From: an uncultured Flavihumibacter sp.
Lineage (GTDB): Bacteria; Bacteroidota; Bacteroidia; Chitinophagales; Chitinophagaceae
DNA length: 10,481 bases
Direction: 5' to 3'
Assembly (NCBI GenBank): GCA_946481605.1
Contig: CAMLPA010000086.1
Span: 1 to 10,481 of the forward strand
Of this stretch, positions 1 to 7,367 are shown in pieces. A program made the position numbers and the translations under genes. The first letter of the stretch is position 1, and each line of letters starts with the position of its first letter. The notes under the pieces are model-generated. The model ran no database searches, was not told the DNA's origin, and saw only the letters and a list, made by a program, of their open reading frames with translations.

Positions 1-42
1 CAATGCGGTGAGCAGTATAGATCGGAGCAAATATTGCTTCAT
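1..42 (-). CDS. N-terminus of an exported protein, probably the outer-membrane channel of the efflux operon (partial)
   Basis: Reading leftward from an ATG at 42-40, an open frame runs off the window edge after 14 codons and gives MKQYLLRSILLTAL. A basic start followed by a hydrophobic run is the beginning of a Sec signal peptide. It starts 11 bases after the stop of the RND permease on the same strand, so it is almost certainly the third gene of that operon. In adaptor-permease operons this slot is usually held by a TolC/OprM-type outer-membrane factor, which would complete the tripartite pump. That identity rests on position only, because no family-specific residues are inside the window. 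A different exported protein is possible. Confidence 0.6.
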   Translation of the reverse strand, partial: MKQYLLRSILLTAL

Positions 43-53
43 GCTGATGCTTT

Positions 54-3000
54 TTATACCTGGGCCACGGAAATGCTGGCTTCTTCGTCTACCAGTTCAT
101 CCGCGTCCTTCGATTTTTTTCTTCTTGACAAATAAGAATACATCGCCGGGATCACATACAAAGTGAGTACCAGCGAGAACATGATCCCGCCCACAATTAC
201 GATCCCCAGCGGGATACGGCTGGTAGAGGCCGCGCCGAGCGACAATGCGATGGGCAAAGCGCCCAGTGCCATGGCCAGACTGGTCATGAGGATGGGCCTC
301 AAACGCATGGAAGAAGCGATTATCGCGGCTTCCGATTTGCTCAATCCTTCATCACGCTTGTGGTTCGCGAATTCCACGATGAGGATACCGTTCTTGGTTA
401 CCAACCCGATCAGCATAATCACCCCGATCTGGGAGAAAATGTTCCAGGTCTGGTCGAAGATCCACAGGGAGAACAGTGCTCCGGCAAACGCCAGTGGTAC
501 GGTAAGCATGATGGTGAGCGGGTCAATCCAGCTTTCGAACTGCGCGGCCAGTACAAGATAGATCAGGGCCAAAGCCAGTATCAGAGCAAAGGAAGTATTG
601 GAGCCGCTTTCAGCGAAATCGCGGGAGGAACCGGAAAGCGCGGTATTGAACGAGTCGTCCATCACGCCTTCTTTTTTAAGTTTGTCCACTATCCCGTACA
701 TCGCGTCCACCCCGTCGCCAATTGTTTTACCCGGTGCCAGGCTCGCTGAAACGGTGGCGGATTTATACCGGTTGAAGTGGTAGATCACCGGCGGACTGGT
801 CTTCTCCTCGATGGTAACGAGGTTATCGAGTTGAATGGCTTCACCCCGGCTGTTCCGCACATAGATGTTCTGGAGATCAGCGGGCTTGTCGCGGTTGGCC
901 CGGAATACCTGTCCCATCACCTGGTACTGCTTTCCGTTGCGCACGAAATAACCATAACGCAGGTTGCTGAGCGCCAGTTGCAGGGTTTGGGAGATATCAT
1001 CTACTGAAACCCCGAGTTCACTGGCTTTCGCACGGTTGATCTCGATGCGGAGTTCTGGTTTATTGAATTTGAGGTCCACATCCACGTTTGCGAAAACGGG
1101 GTTCTGGCCCGCTTCGTCGAGGAAACGCGGTAAAACCGCGGAAAGGCTGTCGAAATTGATGTGCTGCAAGACGAAGGAAACGGGTAATCCCCCTCTTCTG
1201 CCCACCTGTATGGTCTGTTGCTCGGTGGCGAAGACTTTTCCCTGTGGGAAATTCTTCATATTGCGGTTCACCATGTTCACGATATCTTTTTGTGAACGTG
1301 TACGCTCATTGGGTTCGTTCAATACGATATTCGCGAAGCCGCTGTTTACCGCGCCCGCACCACTGAATCCTGGTGAAGTAACAGTAATGAGGGCTTTCTT
1401 TTCCGGAACGGAATCAAGAATGAAACCCACTACTTCATCCATGTAAGCGGCCATATAATCGTATGCGGTTCCTTCCGGTGCGGAGAAGGAAAGCCTGAAC
1501 TGGCTCCTGTCCTCAATAGGCGCCAATTCTGATTGCAGGGAACGGAAAGCGAAAAAGATAAGCGCCACACAACCGAGAATAATGAGCATGGCGGTCCACC
1601 TGATCTTCATGAATTTTTCCAGGGAACGTTGGTAACCTGTTTCCATACCTGTAAAGAAAGGTTCCGTTTTGCGGTAGAACCAGGAATGGGTGTGCGTTTT
1701 CTTCCCCAACTTCACGTTCAATACCGGTGTAAGGGTAAGAGATACAAAGGCCGAAACCAGTACGGCGCCCGCCACAACGATGGCGAATTCACGGAACAGG
1801 CTTCCCACGAAGCCCTCCAGGAATACGATGGGCAGGAACACGAAGGCCAGTGTGATGGAAGTGGCGATTACCGCGAAGAATATTTCTTCGGAACCTTCTT
1901 TGGCGGCGCGCATCCGGGGCATGCCCGCTTCAATTTTTTTGTAGATGTTTTCCGTTACCACGATACCATCGTCCACCACCAGTCCTGTTGCCAGTACAAT
2001 GGCCAGCAATGTCAGGATATTAATGGTGAACCCGCACAGATACATGATGAAGAATGCGGCGATCAGCGAAACGGGAATGTCTACCAACGGGCGGAAAGCC
2101 ATAAGCCAGTCGCGGAAGAAAAGGTAAATGATCAGGATCACCAGCACCAGTGCGATGATGAGTGTTTCTTCCACTTCCAGTATCGATTTGCGGATGAAAC
2201 GTGTGTTATCGAAAGCTACATTGGTGATGATGTCTTCTGGAAGGTCCTTCTTTAACTGGTCGTATCGTTTGTAAAATTCATCGGTAATGGCCACATAGTT
2301 GGAACCCGGCTGCGGCGTTAAGGCCAGCGCCACCATGGGCACTCCGGATTCTTTAAGGATGGTTTCCTCGTTTTCCGGACCCAGTATCGCCTGCCCGATA
2401 TCGCGGAAGCGGATGGTGCTGCCATTCTGGTTTTTGAGGATGAGATTGTTGAAATCCTCTTCTGTGTTCAATCTCCCGAAAGTACGCACGGTAAGTTCAG
2501 TGGCGTTGCCTGCGATCTTTCCGCCGGGAAGTTCCACGTTCTGCTGTTGAAGTGCGGCCTGCACGTCACTGGGTGTAAGGCTGTACGCTGAAAGTTTTAC
2601 CGGGTCCATCCAAAGCCGCATGGCGTAACGTTTTTCGCCCCATATACGGATGGAACTCACGCCTGGAATGGTCTGTAATTTCTCCACGAGTACATTACTC
2701 GCGTATTCGGTGATCTCCAACTGGTTCCTGACACTACTCTGCACAGTCATGGCGAGAATGGCATCGGAGTTCGCGTCTTCTTTGGAAACAACGGGTGGCG
2801 CGTCGATATCCGGAGGTAAGCTGCGTTGCGCCTGGGAAACCTTGTCGCGCACATCGTTGGCGGCGGCTTCCAGGTCGATACCCAGGTCGAATTCCACTGT
2901 AATGTTACTGGAACCCTGGCTGGAACTGGAAGAGATATTTTTGATACCGGCAATACCGTTGATGGACTTCTCCAGTGGTTCGGTGATCTGTGTTTCAATG

Positions 3001-3173
3001 ATATCCGAATTGGCCCCGGGGTAGGAAGTGCGCACGTTCACAATTGGCGGATCGATGGCAGGGAAATCGCGGACGCCAAGGAAGGTGAAGCCCACCACAC
3101 CGAACAATACGATGATGATGTTCATCACGATGGCGAAAACCGGCCTTTTTAACGAGAGGGATGGTAAACTCAT
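54..3173 (-). CDS. RND-family multidrug efflux permease (AcrB/MexB-like, HAE1 type)
   Basis: Inner-membrane proton/drug antiporter of a tripartite RND pump, which takes substrates from the periplasm or outer leaflet and passes them to an outer-membrane channel. At 1039 residues it has full AcrB-type length. The first membrane helix is at about 11-32, a large periplasmic loop follows to about 330, helices 2-6 lie at about 335-485 and helix 7 at about 525-543. A second periplasmic loop and five C-terminal helices (about 860-1022) complete the duplicated RND fold. The proton-relay acids are present as D401-D402 in GLVVDDGIVVTEN, and the partner lysine is K927 in GLVTKNGILIVEF; these match AcrB D407/D408 and K940. 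The pump therefore looks intact and active. It follows the adaptor gene by 6 bases. There is no clear Shine-Dalgarno before the ATG, which is common in Bacteroidota. The substrate cannot be read from sequence. The charged C-terminal tail after residue 1020 is variable in the family. Confidence 0.95.
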   Translation of the reverse strand: MSLPSLSLKRPVFAIVMNIIIVLFGVVGFTFLGVRDFPAIDPPIVNVRTSYPGANSDIIETQITEPLEKSINGIAGIKNISSSSSQGSSNITVEFDLGIDLEAAANDVRDKVSQAQRSLPPDIDAPPVVSKEDANSDAILAMTVQSSVRNQLEITEYASNVLVEKLQTIPGVSSIRIWGEKRYAMRLWMDPVKLSAYSLTPSDVQAALQQQNVELPGGKIAGNATELTVRTFGRLNTEEDFNNLILKNQNGSTIRFRDIGQAILGPENEETILKESGVPMVALALTPQPGSNYVAITDEFYKRYDQLKKDLPEDIITNVAFDNTRFIRKSILEVEETLIIALVLVILIIYLFFRDWLMAFRPLVDIPVSLIAAFFIMYLCGFTINILTLLAIVLATGLVVDDGIVVTENIYKKIEAGMPRMRAAKEGSEEIFFAVIATSITLAFVFLPIVFLEGFVGSLFREFAIVVAGAVLVSAFVSLTLTPVLNVKLGKKTHTHSWFYRKTEPFFTGMETGYQRSLEKFMKIRWTAMLIILGCVALIFFAFRSLQSELAPIEDRSQFRLSFSAPEGTAYDYMAAYMDEVVGFILDSVPEKKALITVTSPGFSGAGAVNSGFANIVLNEPNERTRSQKDIVNMVNRNMKNFPQGKVFATEQQTIQVGRRGGLPVSFVLQHINFDSLSAVLPRFLDEAGQNPVFANVDVDLKFNKPELRIEINRAKASELGVSVDDISQTLQLALSNLRYGYFVRNGKQYQVMGQVFRANRDKPADLQNIYVRNSRGEAIQLDNLVTIEEKTSPPVIYHFNRYKSATVSASLAPGKTIGDGVDAMYGIVDKLKKEGVMDDSFNTALSGSSRDFAESGSNTSFALILALALIYLVLAAQFESWIDPLTIMLTVPLAFAGALFSLWIFDQTWNIFSQIGVIMLIGLVTKNGILIVEFANHKRDEGLSKSEAAIIASSMRLRPILMTSLAMALGALPIALSLGAASTSRIPLGIVIVGGIMFSLVLTLYVIPAMYSYLSRRKKSKDADELVDEEASISVAQV

Positions 3174-3179
3174 ATTTTA

Positions 3180-4259
3180 TCAGGCTGGTTTTTTCAGGTT
3201 GGTGAACTTCACGGGCATGCCGGGTTTGGCCTGCATCATGCCGCTGATGAGAATGGTATCGCCCGGTTGCAGACCGGAAGTGATTTGTACTTCCTGTTCG
3301 GTACGCAACCCGGTTTCTACGGTCACGAATTTGGTTTGACCGTTTTCTGAAACGATTACTTTTTTATCGCGGGAACCGGGAATCACCGCCTGGGAAGGAA
3401 TCATAATGGCGTCGGTGGTCTGCCGTAAAACAAGTTTTATGCTGGCAAATGTACCGGGTGAGAGTTTTCCGGAAGGATTCGGCGCCAGGGCCCTGATCTT
3501 CACCGTGCGGGTTGTAAGGTCGATCTGGGGATCGATTACATATATATTACCACGGTAGCGGTTGGTGTCACCTGCCACAGTGAATTCAATATAGTCTCTG
3601 GTATTGATGACCGGACGGTATTTTTCCGCAATGGTGAAATCTATTTTAAGCGGATTGTTCTGCAATAAAGTAGCAATTACAGTGGTGGGCGCGATGATGG
3701 CACCCTGACTAATGTTGCGGATTCCAATGACTCCACTGAAAGGCGCACGCAGTTCCGTTCTTTGCAAAAGTGCTTTCTGGTACAACACATCAGCATTATA
3801 TATATCTACCTGATTGGCGGAAATATCCACTTCCTGCTGGCTGATTCCGCTAATTTTCAGCAGTTCTTTCTGCCTTTCCAGCGTTTTTTCAGCTAAACTC
3901 TTCTGATATTCCAGTTTTTTGATCTGTGCGCGGATATCTTCATCGTATAGTTTTACCAGCAGGTCACCCTTTTTTACCTGGGCGCCTTCTTTAAAAAATA
4001 TACCTGTTACCCGGCCCGTGATTTCGGATTTGAGTTCTATCATTTCGTTGCTGGCAAGTGTACCTGCTGCATCTACTGCATTGTCGATGGAAGAAGTGGC
4101 CACCACGAAACCATCGGCCAGGAAAGCGCCGGAACTTTTTGCCGGGGTGTTCTTTTCAGCCGCCTTTTCGGTGCGGGAAACTTTCCCCACCACCAGCCAG
4201 GTAATTACCCCCAATATGACAAGAATCAATACGATACGGAGAATTTTTCCGATGCTCAT
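3180..4259 (-). CDS. RND efflux periplasmic adaptor (membrane fusion protein, HlyD/AcrA-like)
   Basis: Periplasmic adaptor that links the RND permease to the outer-membrane channel. The 359 residues start with a basic-hydrophobic stretch (about 4-25, ILRIVLILVILGVITWLVVG) that looks like an uncleaved membrane anchor. No lipobox cysteine is present, so lipid anchoring as in AcrA is unlikely. The two halves of a biotinyl/lipoyl-like domain lie at about 66-105 (ITGRVTGIFFKEGAQVKKGD) and 167-200 (LRAPFSGVIG). They flank a short predicted alpha-hairpin (about 106-165, with KSLAEKTLERQKELL). A beta-barrel (about 205-278, containing TTRTVKIRA) and a membrane-proximal domain (about 282-350) follow. 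It is the first gene of the efflux operon, 6 bases before the permease. The 130-base leader holds hairpins and a weak -7-like TACCTTTT (minus strand, 4331-4324), but no linked regulator gene is visible. The family assignment is firm; the substrate is unknown. Confidence 0.93.
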   Translation of the reverse strand: MSIGKILRIVLILVILGVITWLVVGKVSRTEKAAEKNTPAKSSGAFLADGFVVATSSIDNAVDAAGTLASNEMIELKSEITGRVTGIFFKEGAQVKKGDLLVKLYDEDIRAQIKKLEYQKSLAEKTLERQKELLKISGISQQEVDISANQVDIYNADVLYQKALLQRTELRAPFSGVIGIRNISQGAIIAPTTVIATLLQNNPLKIDFTIAEKYRPVINTRDYIEFTVAGDTNRYRGNIYVIDPQIDLTTRTVKIRALAPNPSGKLSPGTFASIKLVLRQTTDAIMIPSQAVIPGSRDKKVIVSENGQTKFVTVETGLRTEQEVQITSGLQPGDTILISGMMQAKPGMPVKFTNLKKPA

Positions 4260-4300
4260 GTGCTGTATTATAGATTAGAAACAACTAAAAAGCGGATAAA

Positions 4301-4321
4301 GTTCCGGTAATAATCCGGAGC
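4301..4321. repeat. Hairpin in the leader of the efflux operon
   Basis: Arms at 4301-4307 (GTTCCGG) and 4315-4321 (CCGGAGC) pair over 7 bases, with one G-T wobble, around the loop TAATAAT. It lies 42 bases upstream of the adaptor start codon and 69 bases past the GNAT stop. No T-tract follows on either strand, so it is not a standard intrinsic terminator. It could be an operator half-site pair or a leader hairpin. A second small hairpin, GGCC-TGAA-GGCC, lies at 4353-4364. Confidence 0.35.
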
Positions 4322-4389
4322 GTAAAAGGTAGATTTCACAGAAAAGCAGGTAGGCCTGAAGGCCAAAACAACGTCGCCTTGTGAAAAGA

Positions 4390-4827
4390 TCAGAACTGAA
4401 GCAGGGATTTCTCCATTACATAATGCGGAATGGTCACTTCCAGGAATTCATCGCTGCAAACATTGTAACCCAGTTTCTCATAGAAGCCCACCGCGGTTTT
4501 GCGTGCGTGCATGGTGAGACGGGTAAAGCCTCTGTCGCGTGCAATATTTTCAGCAAAGTTCATTAAAGTGGCGCCTATTCCCTTGCCCTGCAGGTTATTC
4601 TGTACTGCCATCTGCCTTAACCGCACCGTATCTGCATCTTCTTTTGTGAGTACACAACAGGCGAGCAGGTCCTCTTCATCAAATGCTCCGATCAGTATAT
4701 CTTCCTTTTCCGCCGCGAGTTGGACGTCGTCGAATGATAAACCCAGCGGTTGACGCAATATCTGGTAACGGAGGTCCAGCATTTGCTTATATTCCGGGGA
4801 ACCGTGCTCGATGAGTTTCAGTGCCAT
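4390..4827 (-). CDS. GNAT-family N-acetyltransferase
   Basis: Predicted acetyl-CoA-dependent N-acetyltransferase of 145 residues, a normal length for a single-domain GNAT. The family motif A, which holds the pyrophosphate of acetyl-CoA, is visible as QGKGIG at residues 80-85, after the beta strand VRLRQMAV at about 68-75. A second conserved block, GFYEKLGY at 114-121, is the typical motif B region with the tyrosine often used as general acid. The N-terminal block LRYQILRQPLGL (19-30) resembles ElaA/YjcF-like GNATs that act on small molecules, but the substrate cannot be assigned. The ATG at 4827 was chosen because the product then begins MALKLIEHGSPEYK, where homology should begin; a longer reading to 5160 would run antisense through acpP. 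It diverges from acpP across 85 bases and lies 130 bases upstream of the efflux adaptor on the same strand. Co-transcription with the pump is possible but unproven. Confidence 0.88.
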   Translation of the reverse strand: MALKLIEHGSPEYKQMLDLRYQILRQPLGLSFDDVQLAAEKEDILIGAFDEEDLLACCVLTKEDADTVRLRQMAVQNNLQGKGIGATLMNFAENIARDRGFTRLTMHARKTAVGFYEKLGYNVCSDEFLEVTIPHYVMEKSLLQF

Positions 4828-4855
4828 GAAGAAGTTTTTTAACAAAAATCTGTGA

Positions 4856-4888
4856 TTGATTGCAATTTGCTCAAAAATTCTATTTTTG
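4856..4888 (+). promoter_or_regulatory. Putative Bacteroidota-type promoter of acpP-fabF-rnc
   Basis: TATTTTTG at 4881-4888 matches the Bacteroidota -7 consensus TAnnTTTG exactly and lies 24 bases before the acpP start codon. A partial -33 element (TTG, 4856-4858) sits 22 bases upstream. The -7 element lies within a 7-base inverted repeat (CAAAAAT 4872-4878, ATTTTTG 4882-4888). The opposite strand therefore carries the near match AATTTTTG, which could serve the divergent GNAT gene. The leader would be only about 15-20 bases. Confidence 0.55.
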
Positions 4889-4912
4889 CACCCATAATTA
4901 AATCTTACAAAA

Positions 4913-5149
4913 ATGTCAGACATCGCAACAAGAGTGAAGAAAATCATTGTCGACAAATTAGGCGTTGATGAAGCTGAAGTAACCAACGAAGCTTCTTTTA
5001 CGAACGACTTAGGTGCTGATTCACTCGACACCGTGGAACTGATCATGGAATTTGAGAAGGAATTCAACATCTCTATTCCTGATGAACAAGCTGAGACTAT
5101 CACCACTGTAGGACAGGCAGTAGCGTACCTCGAAGAGCACGCGAAGTAA
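4913..5149 (+). CDS. acpP: Acyl carrier protein
   Basis: Carries growing acyl chains as thioesters on a 4'-phosphopantetheine arm during cytoplasmic type II fatty-acid synthesis. The 78-residue acidic, helical protein has standard AcpP length. The attachment site is the DSL motif in [10 protein letters not shown], with the modified serine at S37. Helix II, which contacts partner enzymes, follows directly ([12 protein letters not shown]). The C-terminal helix is at about 65-76. The ATG at 4913 gives the usual [10 protein letters not shown] start. It leads the acpP-fabF-rnc operon, and FabF begins 38 bases downstream. A good TAnnTTTG promoter element lies just upstream, consistent with strong constitutive expression. 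Confidence 0.98.
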   Translation: MSDIATRVKKIIVDKLGVDEAEVTNEASFTNDLGADSLDTVELIMEFEKEFNISIPDEQAETITTVGQAVAYLEEHAK

Positions 5150-5187
5150 TTTCCCTCCATCTGAAAGTAACATCCAGAAAGGATAAT

Positions 5188-6441
5188 ATGGAATTAAAAA
5201 GAGTTGTAGTAACTGGAATCGGTGCCCTCACTCCATTGGGTAATTCTGTTTCTGAATCTTGGAACGGGTTGATCAATGGCGTACCTGGCGCCGATTTCAT
5301 TACCCTCTTTGACAGCAGCAAGTTCAAAACACGCTTCGCGTGCGAACTGAAGAACTTTGAAGCCACCAATTATCTGGACAAAAAAGAAGCCCGCAAACTC
5401 GATCGTTTCACCCAAACGGCCCTCGTGGCCAGCGATGAAGCGGTAGCCGATGCAGGCATCTCCAAAGAATCCGTTAATCCCGACCGCGTAGGTGTGATCT
5501 ATGGCAGTGGGATCGGCGGATTGATTACTTTCCAGGAAGAGGTGACCAATTTCGCGAAAGGTGACGGTACCCCCCGCTTCAATCCTTTCTTTATTCCCAA
5601 GATGATCCTCGACATCGCGGCCGGACACATCTCCATGCGCCACGGTTTCAGAGGACCCAATTTCTCCGTTGTTTCCGCCTGCGCGTCTTCTACCAACGCA
5701 ATCCTCGATGCCTTCAATTACATCCGCCTCGGAAAAGCCGATATCATTGTATCCGGCGGTTCTGAAAGTGTGATCAGCGAAGCAGGTGTGGGTGGGTTTA
5801 ACGCCATGAAAGCGCTCAGTGAAAGAAACGACGACCCCAAAACAGCCAGCCGCCCCTTCGATAAGGAGCGTGATGGTTTCGTAATGGGTGAAGGCGCCGG
5901 TGTGCTGATCCTGGAAGAACTGGAACACGCGCTGAAAAGAGGCGCCAAAATTTATTGTGAGATCGCCGGCGGCGGTGCCACTGCCGACGCGCACCATCTT
6001 ACCGCCCCCCATCCCGAAGGACTTGGTGCAAAGAACGTAATGTTCGCAGCCCTCGCAGACGCGGGCATGAAACCGGAAGACATTGATTACATCAATGTGC
6101 ACGGCACCTCTACCCCACTGGGCGATATCGCCGAAACAAAGGCCATCAAGCACGTATTCGGAGAACACGCCTACAACCTGAACATCAGCTCCACCAAGTC
6201 GATGACGGGTCACCTCTTGGGCGCCGCAGGGGCCATAGAAGCCATCGCGTCCATCCTCAGCGTACAAAACGATATTGTTCCTCCCACCATCAACCACTTT
6301 ACGGACGATCCCGAACTGGACCAGCAACTGAATTTTACTTTCTGGAAAGCACAACAAAGAACCGTAAGAGCAGCACTCAGCAATACTTTCGGATTCGGCG
6401 GACACAATGCTTCACTGATTGTAAAAAAATTCGTAGCTTGA
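5188..6441 (+). CDS. fabF: Beta-ketoacyl-ACP synthase II
   Basis: Condensing enzyme that elongates acyl-ACP with malonyl-ACP, releasing CO2, in fatty-acid synthesis. The 417 residues match FabF length and the thiolase fold. The catalytic triad is complete: nucleophile C165 in SACASSTN, H305 in NVHGTSTPLGD and H342 in TGHLLGAAGAIE, with K337 in the SSTKSMTGH block. The C-terminal GFGGHN loop (401-406), which gates the acyl pocket, is present. The ATG at 5188 is preceded by AGAAAGGA (5176-5183), the clearest Shine-Dalgarno in the window, which supports this start. It sits directly after its carrier protein acpP, and its stop codon overlaps the presumed rnc start, so the two are probably translationally coupled. 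FabF is favoured over FabB by the acpP-fabF order and overall sequence. Confidence 0.97.
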   Translation: MELKRVVVTGIGALTPLGNSVSESWNGLINGVPGADFITLFDSSKFKTRFACELKNFEATNYLDKKEARKLDRFTQTALVASDEAVADAGISKESVNPDRVGVIYGSGIGGLITFQEEVTNFAKGDGTPRFNPFFIPKMILDIAAGHISMRHGFRGPNFSVVSACASSTNAILDAFNYIRLGKADIIVSGGSESVISEAGVGGFNAMKALSERNDDPKTASRPFDKERDGFVMGEGAGVLILEELEHALKRGAKIYCEIAGGGATADAHHLTAPHPEGLGAKNVMFAALADAGMKPEDIDYINVHGTSTPLGDIAETKAIKHVFGEHAYNLNISSTKSMTGHLLGAAGAIEAIASILSVQNDIVPPTINHFTDDPELDQQLNFTFWKAQQRTVRAALSNTFGFGGHNASLIVKKFVA

Positions 6442-7175
6442 CCACTGTGGAATTATTCGACAGACTCTTCAGGAAATCGACCGGGGAAACTGGTTTTAAG
6501 GCGCAACTAAAGAATGTTATCGGGTTCACTCCTGGAAAACTCTCCCTTTATAAAACAGCGCTTACCCACCGCTCCGTTCGCGACAATGCCGATCAGAACA
6601 ACGAACGCCTTGAATACCTTGGCGACGCGATTCTCAGCGCCATCATCGCCGATTATCTTTTCAAAAAATATCCCTACAAAGAAGAAGGTTTCCTCACGGA
6701 AATGCGGAGCAAAATGGTGAACCGCCAGCAGCTCAATGAAATTGCCGTGAAAATGGGGTTGAAAAAAATTACCGCCTTCAATAAACTGGACAATTCGCTA
6801 AAGATCAGCCAGATTTTCGGCAATACGCTGGAAGCCGTTGTGGGCGCCGTTTACCTCGATAAGGGGTACAACAAAACCAGGATATGGGTACTGGAACGCA
6901 TCATCATCCCCCACTTTTTTATGGACGACCTCGAAATCCTCGAGATCAACCACAAGAACAAACTGTACGGCTGGGCCAATAAAAACGGGCACAACCTCGA
7001 ATTTGAAACCCTCAGTGAAAAATTTGAGAACGGCCGCCGTCTTTTTACCATCGGCGCCGTAGTGGATGGCAAGCTGCTGGCCGAAGGCAAAGCCTACAAT
7101 AAGAAGGATGCCAGCCAGATTGCTGCCCAGATCGCCGTTGAAAAACTCGGTCTCTCCAAACCAGAAGAAGAGTAA
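6438..7175 (+). CDS. rnc: Ribonuclease III
   Basis: Double-strand-specific endoribonuclease that processes rRNA precursors and structured mRNAs. Counting from the TTG, the product has 245 residues. The RNase III domain carries the signature NERLEYLGDA at 55-64 with E56, E59 and D63 (E. coli E38, E41, D45). The second metal-binding block is GNTLEAVVGAVYLDKG at 128-143 with the key E132 (E. coli E117). The position equal to E. coli D114 is asparagine (N129). The dsRNA-binding domain occupies about 173-240 and keeps the KKDASQIAA helix start. The start is uncertain: TTG at 6438 overlaps the fabF stop as TTGA, which suits termination-reinitiation, and a GTG three codons later (6447) is the alternative. 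No ATG fits near the N-terminus. It is the last gene of the acpP operon, an arrangement known in Bacteroidota and Gram-positives. Confidence 0.94.
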   Translation: MTTVELFDRLFRKSTGETGFKAQLKNVIGFTPGKLSLYKTALTHRSVRDNADQNNERLEYLGDAILSAIIADYLFKKYPYKEEGFLTEMRSKMVNRQQLNEIAVKMGLKKITAFNKLDNSLKISQIFGNTLEAVVGAVYLDKGYNKTRIWVLERIIIPHFFMDDLEILEINHKNKLYGWANKNGHNLEFETLSEKFENGRRLFTIGAVVDGKLLAEGKAYNKKDASQIAAQIAVEKLGLSKPEEE

Positions 7176-7341
7176 TCCACATTTCTCCCGCACAACCTAC
7201 CGGCTTCCGGTATTTATCCCCAATTAGAAAATTTTAATGTATTTAAAGGTAAACACTTAATACCTTCGGTATAACTACGTAAAATAGCTAAGGATTTATT
7301 GATCGATCGTTCGTAATAATATTTTACAAAGGTTAGGAAAC

Positions 7342-7367
7342 AAGCCTGGTATCTCCATACCGGGCTT
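7342..7367. terminator. Probable bidirectional intrinsic terminator between rnc and mce
   Basis: An 11-base-pair hairpin has arms AAGCCTGGTAT (7342-7352) and ATACCGGGCTT (7357-7367), one T-G wobble and the loop CTCC. On the plus strand it is followed by ACTTTTT. On the minus strand it is followed by GTTTCC, a weaker tract. It lies between two convergent genes and its right arm runs into the stop codon of the epimerase gene (7366-7368). Shorter hairpins nearby (7198-7212 and 7260-7272) lack T-tracts. Confidence 0.65.

Noticed and set aside
1533..2255. A 240-codon plus-strand open frame within the RND permease gene
   Set aside because: It is antisense to transmembrane and periplasmic segments of an intact permease. 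Its product is rich in His, Gln and Asp in a way typical of shadow frames.
4828..5160. N-terminal extension of the GNAT gene on the minus strand up to 5160
   Set aside because: The extension runs antisense through acpP and the intergenic promoter and has no GNAT-like sequence. The ATG at 4827 gives the expected domain start.
5194..6405. A 403-codon open frame on the minus strand across fabF
   Set aside because: It is fully antisense to FabF, which has complete catalytic residues and operon context. The antisense product shows no recognisable motif and reflects codon bias of the plus-strand gene.
7198..7272. Two short hairpins (7198-7212 and 7260-7272) as extra terminators of rnc
   Set aside because: Stems are only 5-6 base pairs and neither is followed by a T-tract. 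The 7342-7367 hairpin is the better candidate.
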